A DNA stretch of 64,000 nt from Candidatus Nanopelagicales bacterium (GCA_017882705.1 JADGOZ010000059.1:1-64000); one strand, 5' to 3'; positions 1 through 9,505 are shown, counted from the first letter of the stretch. Program-made: numbers and translations. The notes: generated from the letters alone by a model not told the origin.

Positions 1-29
1 CCGGAGGTGACGGTGTCGACGGCGCTCAT
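1..29 (-). CDS. Start of a CcdA-like cytochrome c biogenesis gene (partial)
   Basis: Only the first nine or ten codons are present (ATG at 29..27, reading MSAVDTVTSG), one base after the stop codon of the TlpA-like gene. The position right after a TlpA-type lipoprotein, and the similarity of this short N-terminus to actinobacterial CcdA proteins, suggest the membrane electron carrier that reduces the periplasmic thioredoxin. This rests mainly on gene order, because the family cannot be proven from ten residues. Confidence 0.4.
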
Positions 30-30
30 G

Positions 31-615
31 TCAGGCCTTCTCGGAGAGGACGGGGTCGATCATGCCCAGCAGCCGCGAGCGGTCGACCTCGTCGATGGCC
101 CGGGCGGCGACCCGGCCCTGGCGGTCGAGCACGAGCGTGGTGGGGATGGCGCTCGGCGGGAGCTGGCCGGCGAACGCGAGGACGAGGGAGTTGTCGCCGT
201 CGTACATCGAGGGGTAGGAGATGCCGAAGCTGCGGGAGAACGCCTGGGCGTTGTCGAGGGAGTCCTTGCCGCCCGAGACGATGCCGACGAACGTGACGCC
301 CTTGGCCTTGGTCTCGTCGTAGACCTTCTCGAGCGCGCCCGCCTCGCGACGGCACGGCGCGCACCACGAGGCCCAGAAGTTCACGACCACGACCTTGCCA
401 CGCAGCGACGCCAGATCGAGCTCGGTGCCGTCGAGAGTGGTGCCTCTCACGGTCGGCGCGACCGTGCGGTCGGCCGGCGCGAGCAGGGTCGTGGACCCGT
501 CGCCCGCGACGAAGCGGGTCGAGCCGTCGGCGGTCCCTGAGGTCGTGGCGCAGCCGGCCAGTGCCAGCACCGCGAGCGCCACGACGGCGGCGGCACGGCT
601 GCGGCGGGCGGTCAC
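31..615 (-). CDS. TlpA/ResA-type thioredoxin-fold lipoprotein
   Basis: A 194-residue membrane-anchored thiol:disulfide oxidoreductase that probably keeps apocytochrome c haem-binding cysteines reduced outside the membrane. The N-terminus is a lipoprotein signal with an LALAGC lipobox (Cys22). The thioredoxin active site WASWCAPC places the redox cysteines at about 85 and 88, and an IPTT cis-proline loop follows. The GTG at 615 is preferred because GAGGAGA precedes it at good spacing; an upstream in-frame start at 699 lacks this. It lies downstream of hemL and the phosphatase and just before a CcdA-like gene, so it belongs to a haem/cytochrome c maturation block. Confidence 0.88.
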   Translation of the reverse strand: MTARRSRAAAVVALAVLALAGCATTSGTADGSTRFVAGDGSTTLLAPADRTVAPTVRGTTLDGTELDLASLRGKVVVVNFWASWCAPCRREAGALEKVYDETKAKGVTFVGIVSGGKDSLDNAQAFSRSFGISYPSMYDGDNSLVLAFAGQLPPSAIPTTLVLDRQGRVAARAIDEVDRSRLLGMIDPVLSEKA

Positions 616-660
616 GGCATCTCCTCTGTCGGGCTCGACGTAGTGCGGGACGTGCGGCGT

Positions 661-685
661 GCGGCGGTGGTTCCGGGACCGCCGT
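661..685 (-). terminator. Small hairpin between phosphatase and tlpA-like gene
   Basis: GGCGGT at 663-668 pairs with ACCGCC at 678-683, extended by one C-G and one G-U pair, around a 9-nt loop. It lies in the 88-nt gap, the largest internal gap of this operon. It could attenuate transcription or set mRNA stability; there is no U-tract. Confidence 0.25.
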
Positions 686-703
686 GGCGACCCGGTCACA
701 CCG

Positions 704-1357
704 TCAGGCGCCCTTGGCCTTCTGGGCCGAGGCGCCGGCTGCGCGGACGAGGTCGGCCGAGGGCTCGGTGTAGGTGATGGCCACCAGCGTGTCGTCGTCG
801 AACGTGAGCGAGGTCAGGCTGGCGAGCCCGCACTGGCGCTTGCGCGGGTCGTGCACGAACCGCCGCTGCTCGGCGTCGAGCCGGGCGATCCAGATGGGCA
901 GCTGGTGGCTCACCAGCACCGCCTCGTGGCCGCGAGCGGCGCTGCGTGCGGCGGTGACCCCGGAGCGCATCCGCGCGGCGAGGTCGACGTAGTGCTCCCC
1001 CCAGCTCGGGGCGAGCGGGTTCCAGAGGTGACGCCAGGCCTTGGGGCTCTTGAGCACGCCGTCCCCGACGCCGACCCGCGAGCCCTCGAAGACGTTGGTC
1101 GCCTCGACGATGCGGTCGTCGATCGTGACCGGGAGACCGTGCGCGGCCGCGACGGGGGTCGCGGTCTGCTGGGCCCGCTCGAGCGGCGAGGACACCACGG
1201 CGGTGACGTCGCGGTCGGCCAGCGCCTCGGCGGCGCGCACGGCCATCTGCTCGCCGAGCCCGGAGAGCCGGAACCCGGGCAGGCGGCCGTAGAGGACGCC
1301 GGTGGGGTTGAAGACCTCGCCGTGGCGGAGCAGGTGGACGACCGTGCGGGTGCTCAT
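704..1357 (-). CDS. Histidine phosphatase (phosphoglycerate mutase-like) family protein
   Basis: A 217-residue cytoplasmic phosphatase of the histidine phosphatase superfamily. The phosphohistidine motif LLRHGE is at residues 9-14, a second conserved histidine occurs in [10 protein letters not shown], and the substrate-side glutamate lies mid-protein. The ATG at 1357 overlaps the hemL stop codon by four bases (ATGA), so translation is coupled to hemL. The substrate is unknown. Homologues in this position beside hemL are usually annotated only as phosphoglycerate mutase family, and a glycolytic role is unlikely at this length and location. Confidence 0.85.
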   Translation of the reverse strand: MSTRTVVHLLRHGEVFNPTGVLYGRLPGFRLSGLGEQMAVRAAEALADRDVTAVVSSPLERAQQTATPVAAAHGLPVTIDDRIVEATNVFEGSRVGVGDGVLKSPKAWRHLWNPLAPSWGEHYVDLAARMRSGVTAARSAARGHEAVLVSHQLPIWIARLDAEQRRFVHDPRKRQCGLASLTSLTFDDDTLVAITYTEPSADLVRAAGASAQKAKGA

Positions 1358-2715
1358 GCGAAGTCCTTCGCGACGTCGGGGTGCGCGCTCGCCGCGGCCT
1401 TCGCCGCCTCGGGCAGCGCGTCGACGAGGCGGTCGAGCGCGGTGTCGTCGTGCGAGCCGGACACGAACCAGGCCTCGTAGGCGCTCGGCGGGAGGTAGAC
1501 GCCCCGGTCGAGCATGGCGTGGAAGAAGGCGGCGTAGCGGAAGGCCTCCTGGGTGCGCGCCTCGTCGTAGTCGCGCGGGGCCTCGGCGCTGAAGAACACC
1601 GAGAACAGGTTGCCCGCGGTCGACAGCGAGTGCACGACGCCCTCGGCCGTCAGCGCCTCGGACACGAGCCGGCCGACCTTGGCGGCGGTGGCGTCGAGGC
1701 GGGGGTAGAGCTCCGGGGTGCACGCGCGCAGCGTGGCGAGCCCGCAGGCGGCGGCGATCGGGTTACCCGCGAGCGTGCCCGCCTGGTAGACCGGGCCGGC
1801 CGGGGCGAGGTGCGCCATCACGTCGGCGCGGCCGCCGAACGCCGCGGCCGGGAGGCCGCCGCCCATGACCTTGCCGAAGGTGACGAGGTCGGGGGTCCAG
1901 GAGGAGTCCTCGCGGGCCTCGAGCTCGAGCCAGCCGCCACGGGCGACGCGGAAGCCGGTCATGACCTCGTCGACGACGAGCAGCGCGCCGTGGGCCTGGG
2001 CGATTCGGGCGAGCTCGGCGTTGAAGCCGTCGCGCGGGGCGATGACGCCCATGTTGGCGGCCGAGGCCTCGGTGATGACGACGGCGATCTCGTCGCCGTG
2101 CTCCGCGAACGCGGCCTCGACCGCGGCGATGTCGTTGTAGGGCAGCACGATCGTGTCGTGAGCCTGGGCGCCGGTGACGCCCGGGGTGTCGGGCAGAGCG
2201 AAGGTCGCGAGGCCCGACCCGGCCGCGGCGAGCAGGGAGTCGACGTGGCCGTGGTAGCAGCCGGCGAACTTCACGACCTTCGCGCGACCGGTGAAGCCAC
2301 GGGCCAGGCGGATCGCCGACATCGTGGCCTCGGTGCCGCTGCTGACGAGTCGTACCTGCTCGGCCGCCGGGACGCGCGACACGATCTCCTCGGCGAGGAG
2401 CACCTCGCCGATGCCGGGGGTGCCGAACGAGAAGCCTCGGGTGGCGGCCTCGCGCACGGTCTCGACGACGTCGGGGTGGGCGTGACCGAGGATCATCGGC
2501 CCCCACGAGCAGACCAGGTCGAGGTAGTCGCGACCGTCGGCGTCGGTGATGTACGGACCGCGACCCGAGGCCATGAAGCGCGGGGTGCCGCCGACCGACA
2601 GGAACGCGCGGACCGGGGAGTTCACCCCGCCCGGAGTGACGGCCTTGCCGCGGGCGAACAGCGCCTGCGACTCGGGGGCGACGTCGTCGTACGGGCTGAC
2701 CGGCACGGGGGTCAC
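1354..2715 (-). CDS. hemL: Glutamate-1-semialdehyde 2,1-aminomutase
   Basis: A PLP enzyme that converts glutamate-1-semialdehyde to 5-aminolevulinate in the C5 tetrapyrrole pathway. The protein has 453 residues, normal for the family, and starts [13 protein letters not shown] after a short leader. The class III aminotransferase core is intact, with the [10 protein letters not shown] segment near 247-256 and the PLP-binding lysine in [11 protein letters not shown] (Lys282). The usual EPVAGN loop reads EASAAN here. The GTG start at 2715 overlaps the hemB stop (GTGA). It is the last dedicated haem gene of the operon. Confidence 0.97.
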   Translation of the reverse strand: MTPVPVSPYDDVAPESQALFARGKAVTPGGVNSPVRAFLSVGGTPRFMASGRGPYITDADGRDYLDLVCSWGPMILGHAHPDVVETVREAATRGFSFGTPGIGEVLLAEEIVSRVPAAEQVRLVSSGTEATMSAIRLARGFTGRAKVVKFAGCYHGHVDSLLAAAGSGLATFALPDTPGVTGAQAHDTIVLPYNDIAAVEAAFAEHGDEIAVVITEASAANMGVIAPRDGFNAELARIAQAHGALLVVDEVMTGFRVARGGWLELEAREDSSWTPDLVTFGKVMGGGLPAAAFGGRADVMAHLAPAGPVYQAGTLAGNPIAAACGLATLRACTPELYPRLDATAAKVGRLVSEALTAEGVVHSLSTAGNLFSVFFSAEAPRDYDEARTQEAFRYAAFFHAMLDRGVYLPPSAYEAWFVSGSHDDTALDRLVDALPEAAKAAASAHPDVAKDFA

Positions 2716-3713
2716 GCCTTCCCTTCGGAGATGCGGCCTTCGGAGATCCAGCGGGCGACCTCGGCCGCCCAGTAGGTGAGGACGATGCCGGCGCCCGCGC
2801 GGTGGATCGAGGTGATCGACTCGACGACCATGCGGTCGCGGTCGATCCAGCCGCGCTCGGCCGCTGCCTCGACCATCGCGTACTCGCCCGACACCTGGTA
2901 GGCGGCGACGGGGACGTCGACGGAGTCGGCGGTCTCGCGCAGGATGTCGAGGTAGAGGCTCGCCGGCTTCACCATGACCAGGTCGGCGCCCTCCTCGATG
3001 TCGAGGCGCACCTCCCGCATGGACTCGCGTCGGTTGGCGGCGTCCTGCTGGTAGGCGCGACGGTCGCCGGTGAGCTGGGAGTCGACGGCCTCGCGGAACG
3101 GGCCGTAGGCCGCCGAGGCGTACTTCGCGGCGTAGGCGAGGACCGACACGTGCTGCGCGCCGACCTCGTCGAGCGCCGAGCGCACGACGCCGACCTGTCC
3201 GTCCATCATCCCGCTGGTGCCGACCACGTCGACGCCGGCGTCGGCGAGGGCCATCGCCATCTCGGCGTAGCGGACGAGAGTGGCGTCGTTGTCCACCCAG
3301 CCGTCGGCGTCGAGAACGCCGCAGTGGCCGTGGTCGGTGAACTCGTCGAGGCAGAGGTCCGCCATGACGACGAGCTCGGCCCCGACCTCGTCGCGCAGGT
3401 CGGCGACGCCGACGTTGAGGATGCCGTCGGGGTCCGACGCGCCGGAGCCGCTCGCGTCGCGGGTCGCTGGGATGCCGAAGAGCATCACGCCGCCGAGACC
3501 GAGCTCGACCGCCTCACGGGCGGCGGCGCGCAGCGACGCCCGGGAGTGCTGGACGACGCCGGGCATCGACGCGATCGGGGTCGGCTCGTCAGCGCCCTCG
3601 AGCACGAAGAGCGGCAGCACGAGGCCCGCGGGGTGAAGCCGGGTCTCCGCCACGAGGCGGCGCAGCGCCGGCGTACGCCGGAGCCGCCTCGGTCGCTCGA
3701 CAGGGAAGCCCAT
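2712..3713 (-). CDS. hemB: Delta-aminolevulinic acid dehydratase (porphobilinogen synthase)
   Basis: Condenses two 5-aminolevulinate molecules to porphobilinogen in the cytoplasm. The 333-residue protein carries the two active-site lysines in LAYAAKYAS (Lys197) and LVMVKPAS (Lys249, the Schiff-base lysine). The metal site reads [14 protein letters not shown]: Cys121 and Cys131 are kept but the middle ligand is Asp123, a mixed zinc-type pattern. The ATG at 3713 is chosen because [15 protein letters not shown] is the family N-terminus and it starts one base after the hemD stop. A longer frame upstream overlaps hemD and is not used. Confidence 0.97.
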   Translation of the reverse strand: MGFPVERPRRLRRTPALRRLVAETRLHPAGLVLPLFVLEGADEPTPIASMPGVVQHSRASLRAAAREAVELGLGGVMLFGIPATRDASGSGASDPDGILNVGVADLRDEVGAELVVMADLCLDEFTDHGHCGVLDADGWVDNDATLVRYAEMAMALADAGVDVVGTSGMMDGQVGVVRSALDEVGAQHVSVLAYAAKYASAAYGPFREAVDSQLTGDRRAYQQDAANRRESMREVRLDIEEGADLVMVKPASLYLDILRETADSVDVPVAAYQVSGEYAMVEAAAERGWIDRDRMVVESITSIHRAGAGIVLTYWAAEVARWISEGRISEGKA

Positions 3714-3714
3714 C

Positions 3715-5325
3715 TCAGGTCGCCTTGCGACGGGCTGCGCCACGACGCTTGCTCGGACGCCACACCGCCTCGCCGGCCTCCGCGGCCGCGAGCCGGAGCG
3801 AGTCGCCGTGGGCCGCGAGCGCCTCGGCGAGAGCGGACACCGACGGGACCTCGGCGAGGACGTCGACCCGCAGGCCGTGCTCCTCCGCGGTCTTGGCCGT
3901 GGCCGGCCCGATGCAGGCGACGACCGTCGACGCGTGCGGCTTGCCAGCGATGCCGACGAGGTTGCGCACCGTGCTCGACGACGTGAACAGGACGGCGTCG
4001 AACCCGCCGGTCTTGATCGCCTCACGGGTCTCGGCGGCCGGCGGTGCGGCGCGCACGGTGCGGTAGGCCGTCACGTCCTCGACCTCCCAGCCGAGCTCGA
4101 CCAGACCGGCGACGAGGGTGTCGGTCGCGATGTCGGCGCGGGGCAGGAACACGCGGTTGATCGGGTCGAAGACCGGGTCGAACTCCGGGAAGTCCTCGAG
4201 GAGGCCGGCACTGCTCTGCTCGCCGCTGGGAACGAGGTCGGGGCGCACGCCGAACGCGGTGAGGGCGGCAGCGGTCTGCTCGCCGACGGCCGCGACCTTG
4301 AGGCCGGCGAACGCGCGGGCGTCGAGGCCGTACTCGTCGAACTTCTCCCGGACGGCCTTGACGGCGTTGACGCTCGTGAACGCGACCCACTGGAAGCGGC
4401 CGGACACGAGACCGGTGATCGCGCGCTCCATCTGCTGCGGCGTGCGCGGCGGCTCGACGGAGATGGTCGGCACCTCGACGCCGACGGCGCCGTAGCGCGT
4501 GAGCTGGTCGGACAGGGCGCCGGCCTGCTCCCTGGTGCGCGGCACGAGGACGCGCCAGCCGAACAGCGGCTTGGTCTCGAACCACGAGAGCTTGTCGCGC
4601 GCGCCGACGGTCTCGCCGACGACGACCACGCCGGGACCGGCCTGCTTGGCGGCCTTCACCGCGGCGGCGAGGTCGGCCAGCGTCGAGGCGATCGTGCGCT
4701 GCTCGACGGTGGTGCCGCCGCGCGTGATCGCGATCGGGGTGCTGGCGGCACGGCCGGCGTCGACGAGCGCCCGCGCGACGTCGACGGCGCGGTCGGCGCC
4801 GTTGACGACGACGAGGGTCACGCGCGGGTCGGCGTGCTGCGCCCAATCGACGCCCGGGTCGTCGGCGTCGACCACGCGGACCTCGCGGGCCTTGCCGCCG
4901 AGCAGTGAGATGCCGGCGTAGGCCGGGATGCCGGTGAGGGTGGAGACGCCGGGCGCGATGTCGAAGGGCACCTTCGTCCTCGCGAGCGCCGCCGCCTCGG
5001 TCTGCAGCGCGCCGTCGAGGAGCGGATCGCCTGAGAAGAGGCGCACGACCGCGTGGCCCGCCTTCGCGGCGTCGCCCACGATCTTGGCGCGGGCGGCGTG
5101 GCTCAGCGGCAGCCCGTTCTCGTCGACGGCCGGCAGGACCTCCGCCGCCGCGGAGGCGAACGTCTGCGCGAGCGACACGACGTCGACGTCGGCGACGACG
5201 ACGTCGGCCTCGCGCAGCAGCGCGGCGGCACGCAGCGTCAGCAGGTCGGGGTCGCCGGGGCCGACCGCGACGAACGCGACGCTGCCGAACGGCTTCTTCT
5301 TGGCACGGGTGGTGACGGCGCTCAT
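3715..5325 (-). CDS. hemD: Uroporphyrinogen-III synthase with N-terminal SUMT-like domain
   Basis: A 536-residue two-domain protein. Residues about 12-245 have the fold signature of a uroporphyrinogen-III C-methyltransferase ([14 protein letters not shown]), and residues about 255-505 form uroporphyrinogen-III synthase, which cyclises hydroxymethylbilane. The synthase half is well conserved (ESKPLFGW-like entry, [23 protein letters not shown]). The methyltransferase half has lost typical SUMT motifs: [14 protein letters not shown] stands where family enzymes have KGGDPFxFGRGGEE, and the YDxLV block is absent. Streptomyces HemD shows the same architecture. The ATG overlaps the hemC stop (ATGA). 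Methyltransferase activity is doubtful; synthase activity is likely. Confidence 0.93.
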   Translation of the reverse strand: MSAVTTRAKKKPFGSVAFVAVGPGDPDLLTLRAAALLREADVVVADVDVVSLAQTFASAAAEVLPAVDENGLPLSHAARAKIVGDAAKAGHAVVRLFSGDPLLDGALQTEAAALARTKVPFDIAPGVSTLTGIPAYAGISLLGGKAREVRVVDADDPGVDWAQHADPRVTLVVVNGADRAVDVARALVDAGRAASTPIAITRGGTTVEQRTIASTLADLAAAVKAAKQAGPGVVVVGETVGARDKLSWFETKPLFGWRVLVPRTREQAGALSDQLTRYGAVGVEVPTISVEPPRTPQQMERAITGLVSGRFQWVAFTSVNAVKAVREKFDEYGLDARAFAGLKVAAVGEQTAAALTAFGVRPDLVPSGEQSSAGLLEDFPEFDPVFDPINRVFLPRADIATDTLVAGLVELGWEVEDVTAYRTVRAAPPAAETREAIKTGGFDAVLFTSSSTVRNLVGIAGKPHASTVVACIGPATAKTAEEHGLRVDVLAEVPSVSALAEALAAHGDSLRLAAAEAGEAVWRPSKRRGAARRKAT

Positions 5326-6260
5326 GATGCGCTTCCCCTCACGGGACTGAGACCGGGAGCACCCGAGGCGAGGAGGTCGAGGGCGAGCTCACGCCCGACT
5401 GCGACCGCATCGCCGGCTGCGCCGGTGACGGACTTCCGCACCGAGACCGTGCCGTCGAGTGAGACGACGTTCCCGGTCAGGTGCACGAGCAGGGCCTCGC
5501 CCTCCCCGCTGACGGTGGCGTAGGCGCCGACAGGCGCCGAGCAACCGGCCTCGAGGGTGGCGAGCAGGGAGCGCTCCGCGGTGACGGCGGCGCGGGTCGC
5601 GGCGTCGTCGAGGGAACGGAGCGCGTCGAGCAGTGCGGCGTCGACGTCGACGTCACGGCACTCGACCGCCAGCGCCCCCTGGCCGGGGGCGGGCAGCATC
5701 AGGTCGGGCTCGATCGCCTCGGAGACCGCATCGAGGCGGTCGAGGCGCGCGAGGCCCGCGCGGGCGAGCACGACGGCGTCGAGGGTGCCGTCGGTGACGG
5801 TGCGCAGCCGGGTGTCGACGTTGCCCCGGACCGGGACGACCTCGAGGTCGGGACGCGCGGCGAGCAGCTGCGCCGCGCGGCGCGGCGAGCCGGTGCCGAC
5901 GCGCGCTCCGGCGGGCAGCGTCATGACAGTGCGGCCGTCGCGCGTGACGAGCACGTCGCGCGGGTCCTCGCGCAGCGGGATCGCGGCCACGACGAGACCG
6001 GGCGCGGGCTCGGTCGGGAGGTCCTTGAGCGAGTGCACCGCGATGTCGGCCTCGCCGCGCAGGACTGCCTCGCGCACGGCGGCGACGAACACGCCGACAC
6101 CTCCGAAGGAGGCGAGGGGCGTGCTCTGGTCGGCGTCGCCGTGGCTCTTCACGTGCACGATCTCGACGTCCTGGCCGGACAGCTCGCGCAGCGCGTCGGC
6201 CACGTGGCCGGACTGCGTGCGCGCGAGCAGGCTCGCCCGGGTGGCCAGACGGATGGTCAT
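5322..6260 (-). CDS. hemC: Porphobilinogen deaminase (hydroxymethylbilane synthase)
   Basis: Polymerises four porphobilinogens into hydroxymethylbilane. The 312-residue protein contains the RxSxLAxxQ-type start (TRASLLARTQ), VHSLKDLPTE, GTGSPRRAAQL, the LPAPGQGALAVE block, and the cofactor-binding cysteine in LEAGCSAPVGAY (Cys240), which carries the dipyrromethane primer. Length is typical. The ATG at 6260 overlaps the hemA stop codon by four bases, and its own stop overlaps the hemD start, so three haem genes are translationally coupled. Confidence 0.97.
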   Translation of the reverse strand: MTIRLATRASLLARTQSGHVADALRELSGQDVEIVHVKSHGDADQSTPLASFGGVGVFVAAVREAVLRGEADIAVHSLKDLPTEPAPGLVVAAIPLREDPRDVLVTRDGRTVMTLPAGARVGTGSPRRAAQLLAARPDLEVVPVRGNVDTRLRTVTDGTLDAVVLARAGLARLDRLDAVSEAIEPDLMLPAPGQGALAVECRDVDVDAALLDALRSLDDAATRAAVTAERSLLATLEAGCSAPVGAYATVSGEGEALLVHLTGNVVSLDGTVSVRKSVTGAAGDAVAVGRELALDLLASGAPGLSPVRGSAS

Positions 6261-7630
6261 GAGAGGCCCCCCAGGAGGTCGTCGTACGACGGGTCCGAGG
6301 CCGTCACGTCGGCGGGCAGTCCCGTCGGCGCGGACTCGTCGGCCGCCGTCAGCGCCGCGACCGCCTCGGGGTCGAGGTCGAAGAGCCGGTGCAGCGCGGT
6401 GGCGTAGCGGGCGCCGTCCGGGTCTGCGGCGAGCTCCTTCATCCGTACGGTCGGCGTGTGCATGAGGGTGGACACTGCACGGCGCAGCGAGCGGGCGAGC
6501 TCGGTCGCTGCGGTGTCGTCGAGCTCGGGCAGACGCAGCCGGAGGCGCTGCAGCTCGGCCTCGACGACCTGGTCGGCGCGGGCGCGCAGCGAGACCACGA
6601 TCGGCTCGACGCGCAGCGCCGCCATCGAGGCGAGGTGGGCGCGCACCTCGTCGGCGACGATGGCGCGGGCCAGCTCGACGTCGTGCTCCGGGGCGCTGGC
6701 CTCCGGCACCTCGGCGAGCGCCGCGAGGTCGATGCGGCGTACGCCGTCGAGGTCGGTGATCGACTCCGCCGTGTCGTGGGGCAGCGCGAGGTCGACGACG
6801 ACCATCGGGAGCTCGCCGCCGACGCCGGCCCGCGCTGCCGCGACGTCGTCGTGGGTGAGGACCAGGCCCGTTGAGCCCGTGCAGGACACCAGGATGTCGA
6901 CGTCGGGGAGCACGTCGTGGATCGTCGCGAGCTCGATCGCGCGACCGCCCACCTGCTCGGCGAGGCGCTGCCCGCTGGCGAACGTGCGGTTGGCGATGAC
7001 GATGTCGGTGACGCCCGAGCGCTGCAGCTGGGTGGCCGCGAGCGAGCTCATCGCACCGGCGCCGACGACGAGCGCCCGACGGCCGTCTAGGGTGCCGCCG
7101 AAGTCCGCAGCCGCGAGGTGCAGAGCGACGCTCACGACCGAGGCACCGGCGCGGTCGATGCCGGTGTCCTGGTGGACCCGCTTGCCGACGCGGAGCGCGG
7201 CCTGCGCGAGGTCGTTGATGCTGCGCCCGGCCGTCGCGGCGTCCTGCGCGGAGCGCAGCGCGCTGCGCACCTGGCCGATGATCTGCTGCTCGCCGACGAC
7301 CATGGAGTCGAGGCCGGAGGTCACCTCGAACATGTGCTGGACAGCACGGTCCTCGTAGCGGACGTAGAGGTGCGGGGTCAGCTCGTCCTTGGGGACGCCG
7401 GTGGCCTTCGACAGCGACTCGGTGACGTCGACGACCCCGCCGTGGAACCGGCTGACCTCGGCGTAGACCTCCACGCGGTTGCACGTGGACAGCACGAGCG
7501 ACTCGGCGACGTGCGGCGAGGCGAGCAGGTCGACCTGCAGCTTCTCGGCAGCGTCGTCGACCAGCGCGAGCCGGTCGAGCAGCGACACGGGCGCGGAGCG
7601 GTGGCTGATGCCCACGACGAGGAGCGTCAT
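6257..7630 (-). CDS. hemA: Glutamyl-tRNA reductase
   Basis: Reduces glutamyl-tRNA(Glu) to glutamate-1-semialdehyde with NADPH, the first committed step of the C5 haem pathway. The 457-residue protein starts MTLLVVGISHRSAPV and has the catalytic cysteine in LSTCNRVEVY (Cys50). The VVGEQQIIGQVR substrate segment, the NADP-binding Rossmann motif VGAGAMSSLAA and the C-terminal dimerisation helices are all present. The ATG overlaps the rex stop codon (ATGA), so haem entry flux is coupled to production of its probable repressor. A regulatory haem-binding site was not looked for in detail. Confidence 0.97.
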   Translation of the reverse strand: MTLLVVGISHRSAPVSLLDRLALVDDAAEKLQVDLLASPHVAESLVLSTCNRVEVYAEVSRFHGGVVDVTESLSKATGVPKDELTPHLYVRYEDRAVQHMFEVTSGLDSMVVGEQQIIGQVRSALRSAQDAATAGRSINDLAQAALRVGKRVHQDTGIDRAGASVVSVALHLAAADFGGTLDGRRALVVGAGAMSSLAATQLQRSGVTDIVIANRTFASGQRLAEQVGGRAIELATIHDVLPDVDILVSCTGSTGLVLTHDDVAAARAGVGGELPMVVVDLALPHDTAESITDLDGVRRIDLAALAEVPEASAPEHDVELARAIVADEVRAHLASMAALRVEPIVVSLRARADQVVEAELQRLRLRLPELDDTAATELARSLRRAVSTLMHTPTVRMKELAADPDGARYATALHRLFDLDPEAVAALTAADESAPTGLPADVTASDPSYDDLLGGLS

Positions 7631-8313
7631 GCGCGCACCTCCGGGTGCTTGCGCTGCTCGTGGAACGCGAGGATCTGCAGCTCGGTCGCGAGGTCGACCT
7701 TGCGGACGTCGACGCCGACGGGCGTCGAGAGCACCGCCGGCGCGAAGTTGAGGATGCTCGTGACGCCGGCGGCGACCAGGCGGTCGCAGACCGCCTGCGC
7801 GGCCGACGCCGGCGTGGCGATGACGCCGATGCTGGCCTCGCCGTCCAGCACGACGTTCTCCAGCTCGACGAGCGGGCTGACCTCGACGGTCTCGCCGTCG
7901 CGGCCGGCGGGGATCTTCTCGCCCACCCGGGTGGGGTCGGCGTCGACGAGCCCGACGACGCGGAAGCCGCGCGAGGCGAAGCCGCCGTAGTTGGCCAGCG
8001 CGTGCCCGAGGTTCCCGACGCCGACGATGACCACGCGCCAGTCCTGGCTCAGGCCGAGCTCGCGGGCGATCTGGTAGACGAGGTACTCCGTGTCGTACCC
8101 CACGCCGCGGGTGCCGTAGGACCCGAGGTGCGAGAGGTCCTTGCGCAGCTTCGCGCTCGTGACGCCGCTGGCCGCCGCGAGCTCCTCGCTCGACACGGTC
8201 GCGACCCCGCGCTCGGCGAGGTGGGCGAGGACGCGGTGGTAGATCGGCAGACGGGCGACGGTGGCCTCGGGGATCCCTCGCCGGGATGCCTCGGTCTCCC
8301 GCGACAGCGGCAC
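7627..8313 (-). CDS. rex: Redox-sensing transcriptional repressor Rex
   Basis: A 228-residue dimeric DNA-binding protein that senses the NADH/NAD+ ratio. Residues about 15-80 form a winged helix (SSEELAAASGVTSAKLRKDLS). A Rossmann domain follows with the GxGxxG loop VGVGNLGHAL at about 97-106, then a C-terminal swapped helix. It starts with GTG at 8313, preceded by GAGGTGAGG. It is the first gene of the haem operon, and a strong Rex operator sits in the promoter just upstream. High NADH should therefore release Rex and induce haem and cytochrome maturation genes, as described for Streptomyces rex-hemACD. Confidence 0.96.
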   Translation of the reverse strand: MPLSRETEASRRGIPEATVARLPIYHRVLAHLAERGVATVSSEELAAASGVTSAKLRKDLSHLGSYGTRGVGYDTEYLVYQIARELGLSQDWRVVIVGVGNLGHALANYGGFASRGFRVVGLVDADPTRVGEKIPAGRDGETVEVSPLVELENVVLDGEASIGVIATPASAAQAVCDRLVAAGVTSILNFAPAVLSTPVGVDVRKVDLATELQILAFHEQRKHPEVRA

Positions 8314-8372
8314 GACCTCACCTCGGCTTCCCTGGCGCGCCGCACCGCGTGGATCGGGTGCTCGGCTCCGTC

Positions 8373-8401
8373 AGGGTAGGTAGTTGTGAACGAACGCACA
8401 A
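8373..8401 (-). promoter_or_regulatory. Promoter of the rex-hem operon with embedded Rex operator
   Basis: On the minus strand a -35 box TTGTGC (8401..8396) and a -10 box TACCCT (8378..8373) are separated by 17 bp. The 18-bp sequence TTGTGAACGAACGCACAA at 8384-8401 matches the Rex operator consensus TTGTGAANNNNTTCACAA at 12 of 14 defined bases. It covers the -35 box and most of the spacer, so bound Rex should block RNA polymerase. It lies about 70-90 bp upstream of the rex start codon. Confidence 0.85.
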
Positions 8402-8512
8402 AGTCGCGACGGACGTCCGTTTCACATAGCGGACAGCCCGGGACGTGACGCTGGTCACTCCCGCGGACCCCCGGTGTCGGAACGAGAGATGTCCCACAAC
8501 GGAGGACTCGCC

Positions 8513-8540
8513 CCGAGGGAACCCCCCGGGGGTACCTCGG
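8513..8540 (-). terminator. Terminator hairpin after the desaturase gene
   Basis: CCGAGG (8513-8518) pairs with CCTCGG (8535-8540), enclosing a second C-rich/G-rich stem. It begins four bases past the desaturase stop codon on the minus strand and would separate that gene from the rex operon. No T-run follows. Confidence 0.5.
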
Positions 8541-8544
8541 CGGC

Positions 8545-9492
8545 TCAGCCAGACGAGGCCCGGGTGCGGGCCGCCCGCGCAGCCCGCTTCTCCTCGAAGC
8601 GGCTCGCCGTGGCGTCGAGCCCGGCCATGAACGCGGCCAGCCGCTCGCGTGCCGCCTCCCCGGCGGGCCCGAGGTCGGTGCGGTCCCACACGTCCCAGGC
8701 GCGCAGCACGGGCGCGAGGACCTCGTCGTAGTGGATCCGCAGGTCGTAGATCCCGGCCAGCGCGATCGTGAGCGAGCGGCGGGTGAAGCCCTCGACCTCG
8801 TTGCCCGGCATGGCGAAGTTCTCCACCGTGTCGAGCACCGCCTGCATCGAGGCGTCCGGGTCGATCTCGAACGCCGCGCCCATGACGTTGCGGTAGAAGA
8901 GCATGTGCAGGTTCTCGTCGGCCGCGATGCGCTGCAGCAGACGGTCGAGCCCGGGGTCCTCGGTGTGCTTGCCGGTGTTGCGGTGCGAGATGCGGGTGGC
9001 GAGCTCCTGGAAGGAGACGTAGGCCATCGTGGTGAGCACGTGGCCCTCGGCGTAACCCTCGAAGCCCCGGCTCATGTGGTGCATCCGCTCGCGCTCGAGG
9101 GCGACCGGGTCGACCGAGCGGGTCACGAGGAGGAAGTCGCGCATCGCGATCGCGTGACGGCCCTCCTCCGCGGTCCAGCGGTGGACCCACTCGCCCCACG
9201 CGCTGTCGCGCCCCACCGTGTCGGTGAGGGCGCGGTGGTAGCTCGGCAGGTTGTCCTCGGTGAGCAGGTTGACGACGAGCGCGGTGCGCGCGACGCCGTC
9301 GACGGGCGACTGCGAGGGGTCCCAGGCCTCGCCGGCGTAGAGGCCGTCGTAGTTCGTGCCCTCGGCCCACGGCACGTACTCGTGCGGGAACCACTCCTTG
9401 GCCATCGTGAGGTGCCGCTCGATCTCGGTCGCCACGACCGGGTCGAGCGCGCGCACGAGATCCGCCGGCGGGCGGTCGTCGAGGATGGTCAT
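8545..9492 (-). CDS. Acyl-ACP desaturase (soluble di-iron)
   Basis: A 315-residue ferritin-like fatty acid desaturase that introduces a double bond into acyl-ACP (or acyl-CoA) using O2 and reduced ferredoxin. The di-iron ligands are visible as two E...ExxH pairs: LLTEDNLPSYHR with WTAEEGRHAIAMR, and SFQELATRISHRN with AADENLHMLFYR. The family type is plant stearoyl-ACP desaturase/DesA. ATG at 9492 is supported by an AAGGGG ribosome-binding site. The gene has its own promoter and a near-perfect palindrome over the -10 region, so it is probably regulated by a lipid-responsive repressor. The C-terminus is Ala/Arg-rich. Confidence 0.93.
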   Translation of the reverse strand: MTILDDRPPADLVRALDPVVATEIERHLTMAKEWFPHEYVPWAEGTNYDGLYAGEAWDPSQSPVDGVARTALVVNLLTEDNLPSYHRALTDTVGRDSAWGEWVHRWTAEEGRHAIAMRDFLLVTRSVDPVALERERMHHMSRGFEGYAEGHVLTTMAYVSFQELATRISHRNTGKHTEDPGLDRLLQRIAADENLHMLFYRNVMGAAFEIDPDASMQAVLDTVENFAMPGNEVEGFTRRSLTIALAGIYDLRIHYDEVLAPVLRAWDVWDRTDLGPAGEAARERLAAFMAGLDATASRFEEKRAARAARTRASSG

Positions 9493-9505
9493 AAGGGTCC
9501 CCTTA

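Noticed and set aside
5322-7484. A 720-codon frame that would extend hemC upstream through hemA
   Set aside because: The extra 408 codons are out of frame with hemA and meaningless; the hemC ATG at 6260 overlaps the hemA stop in the usual ATGA manner.
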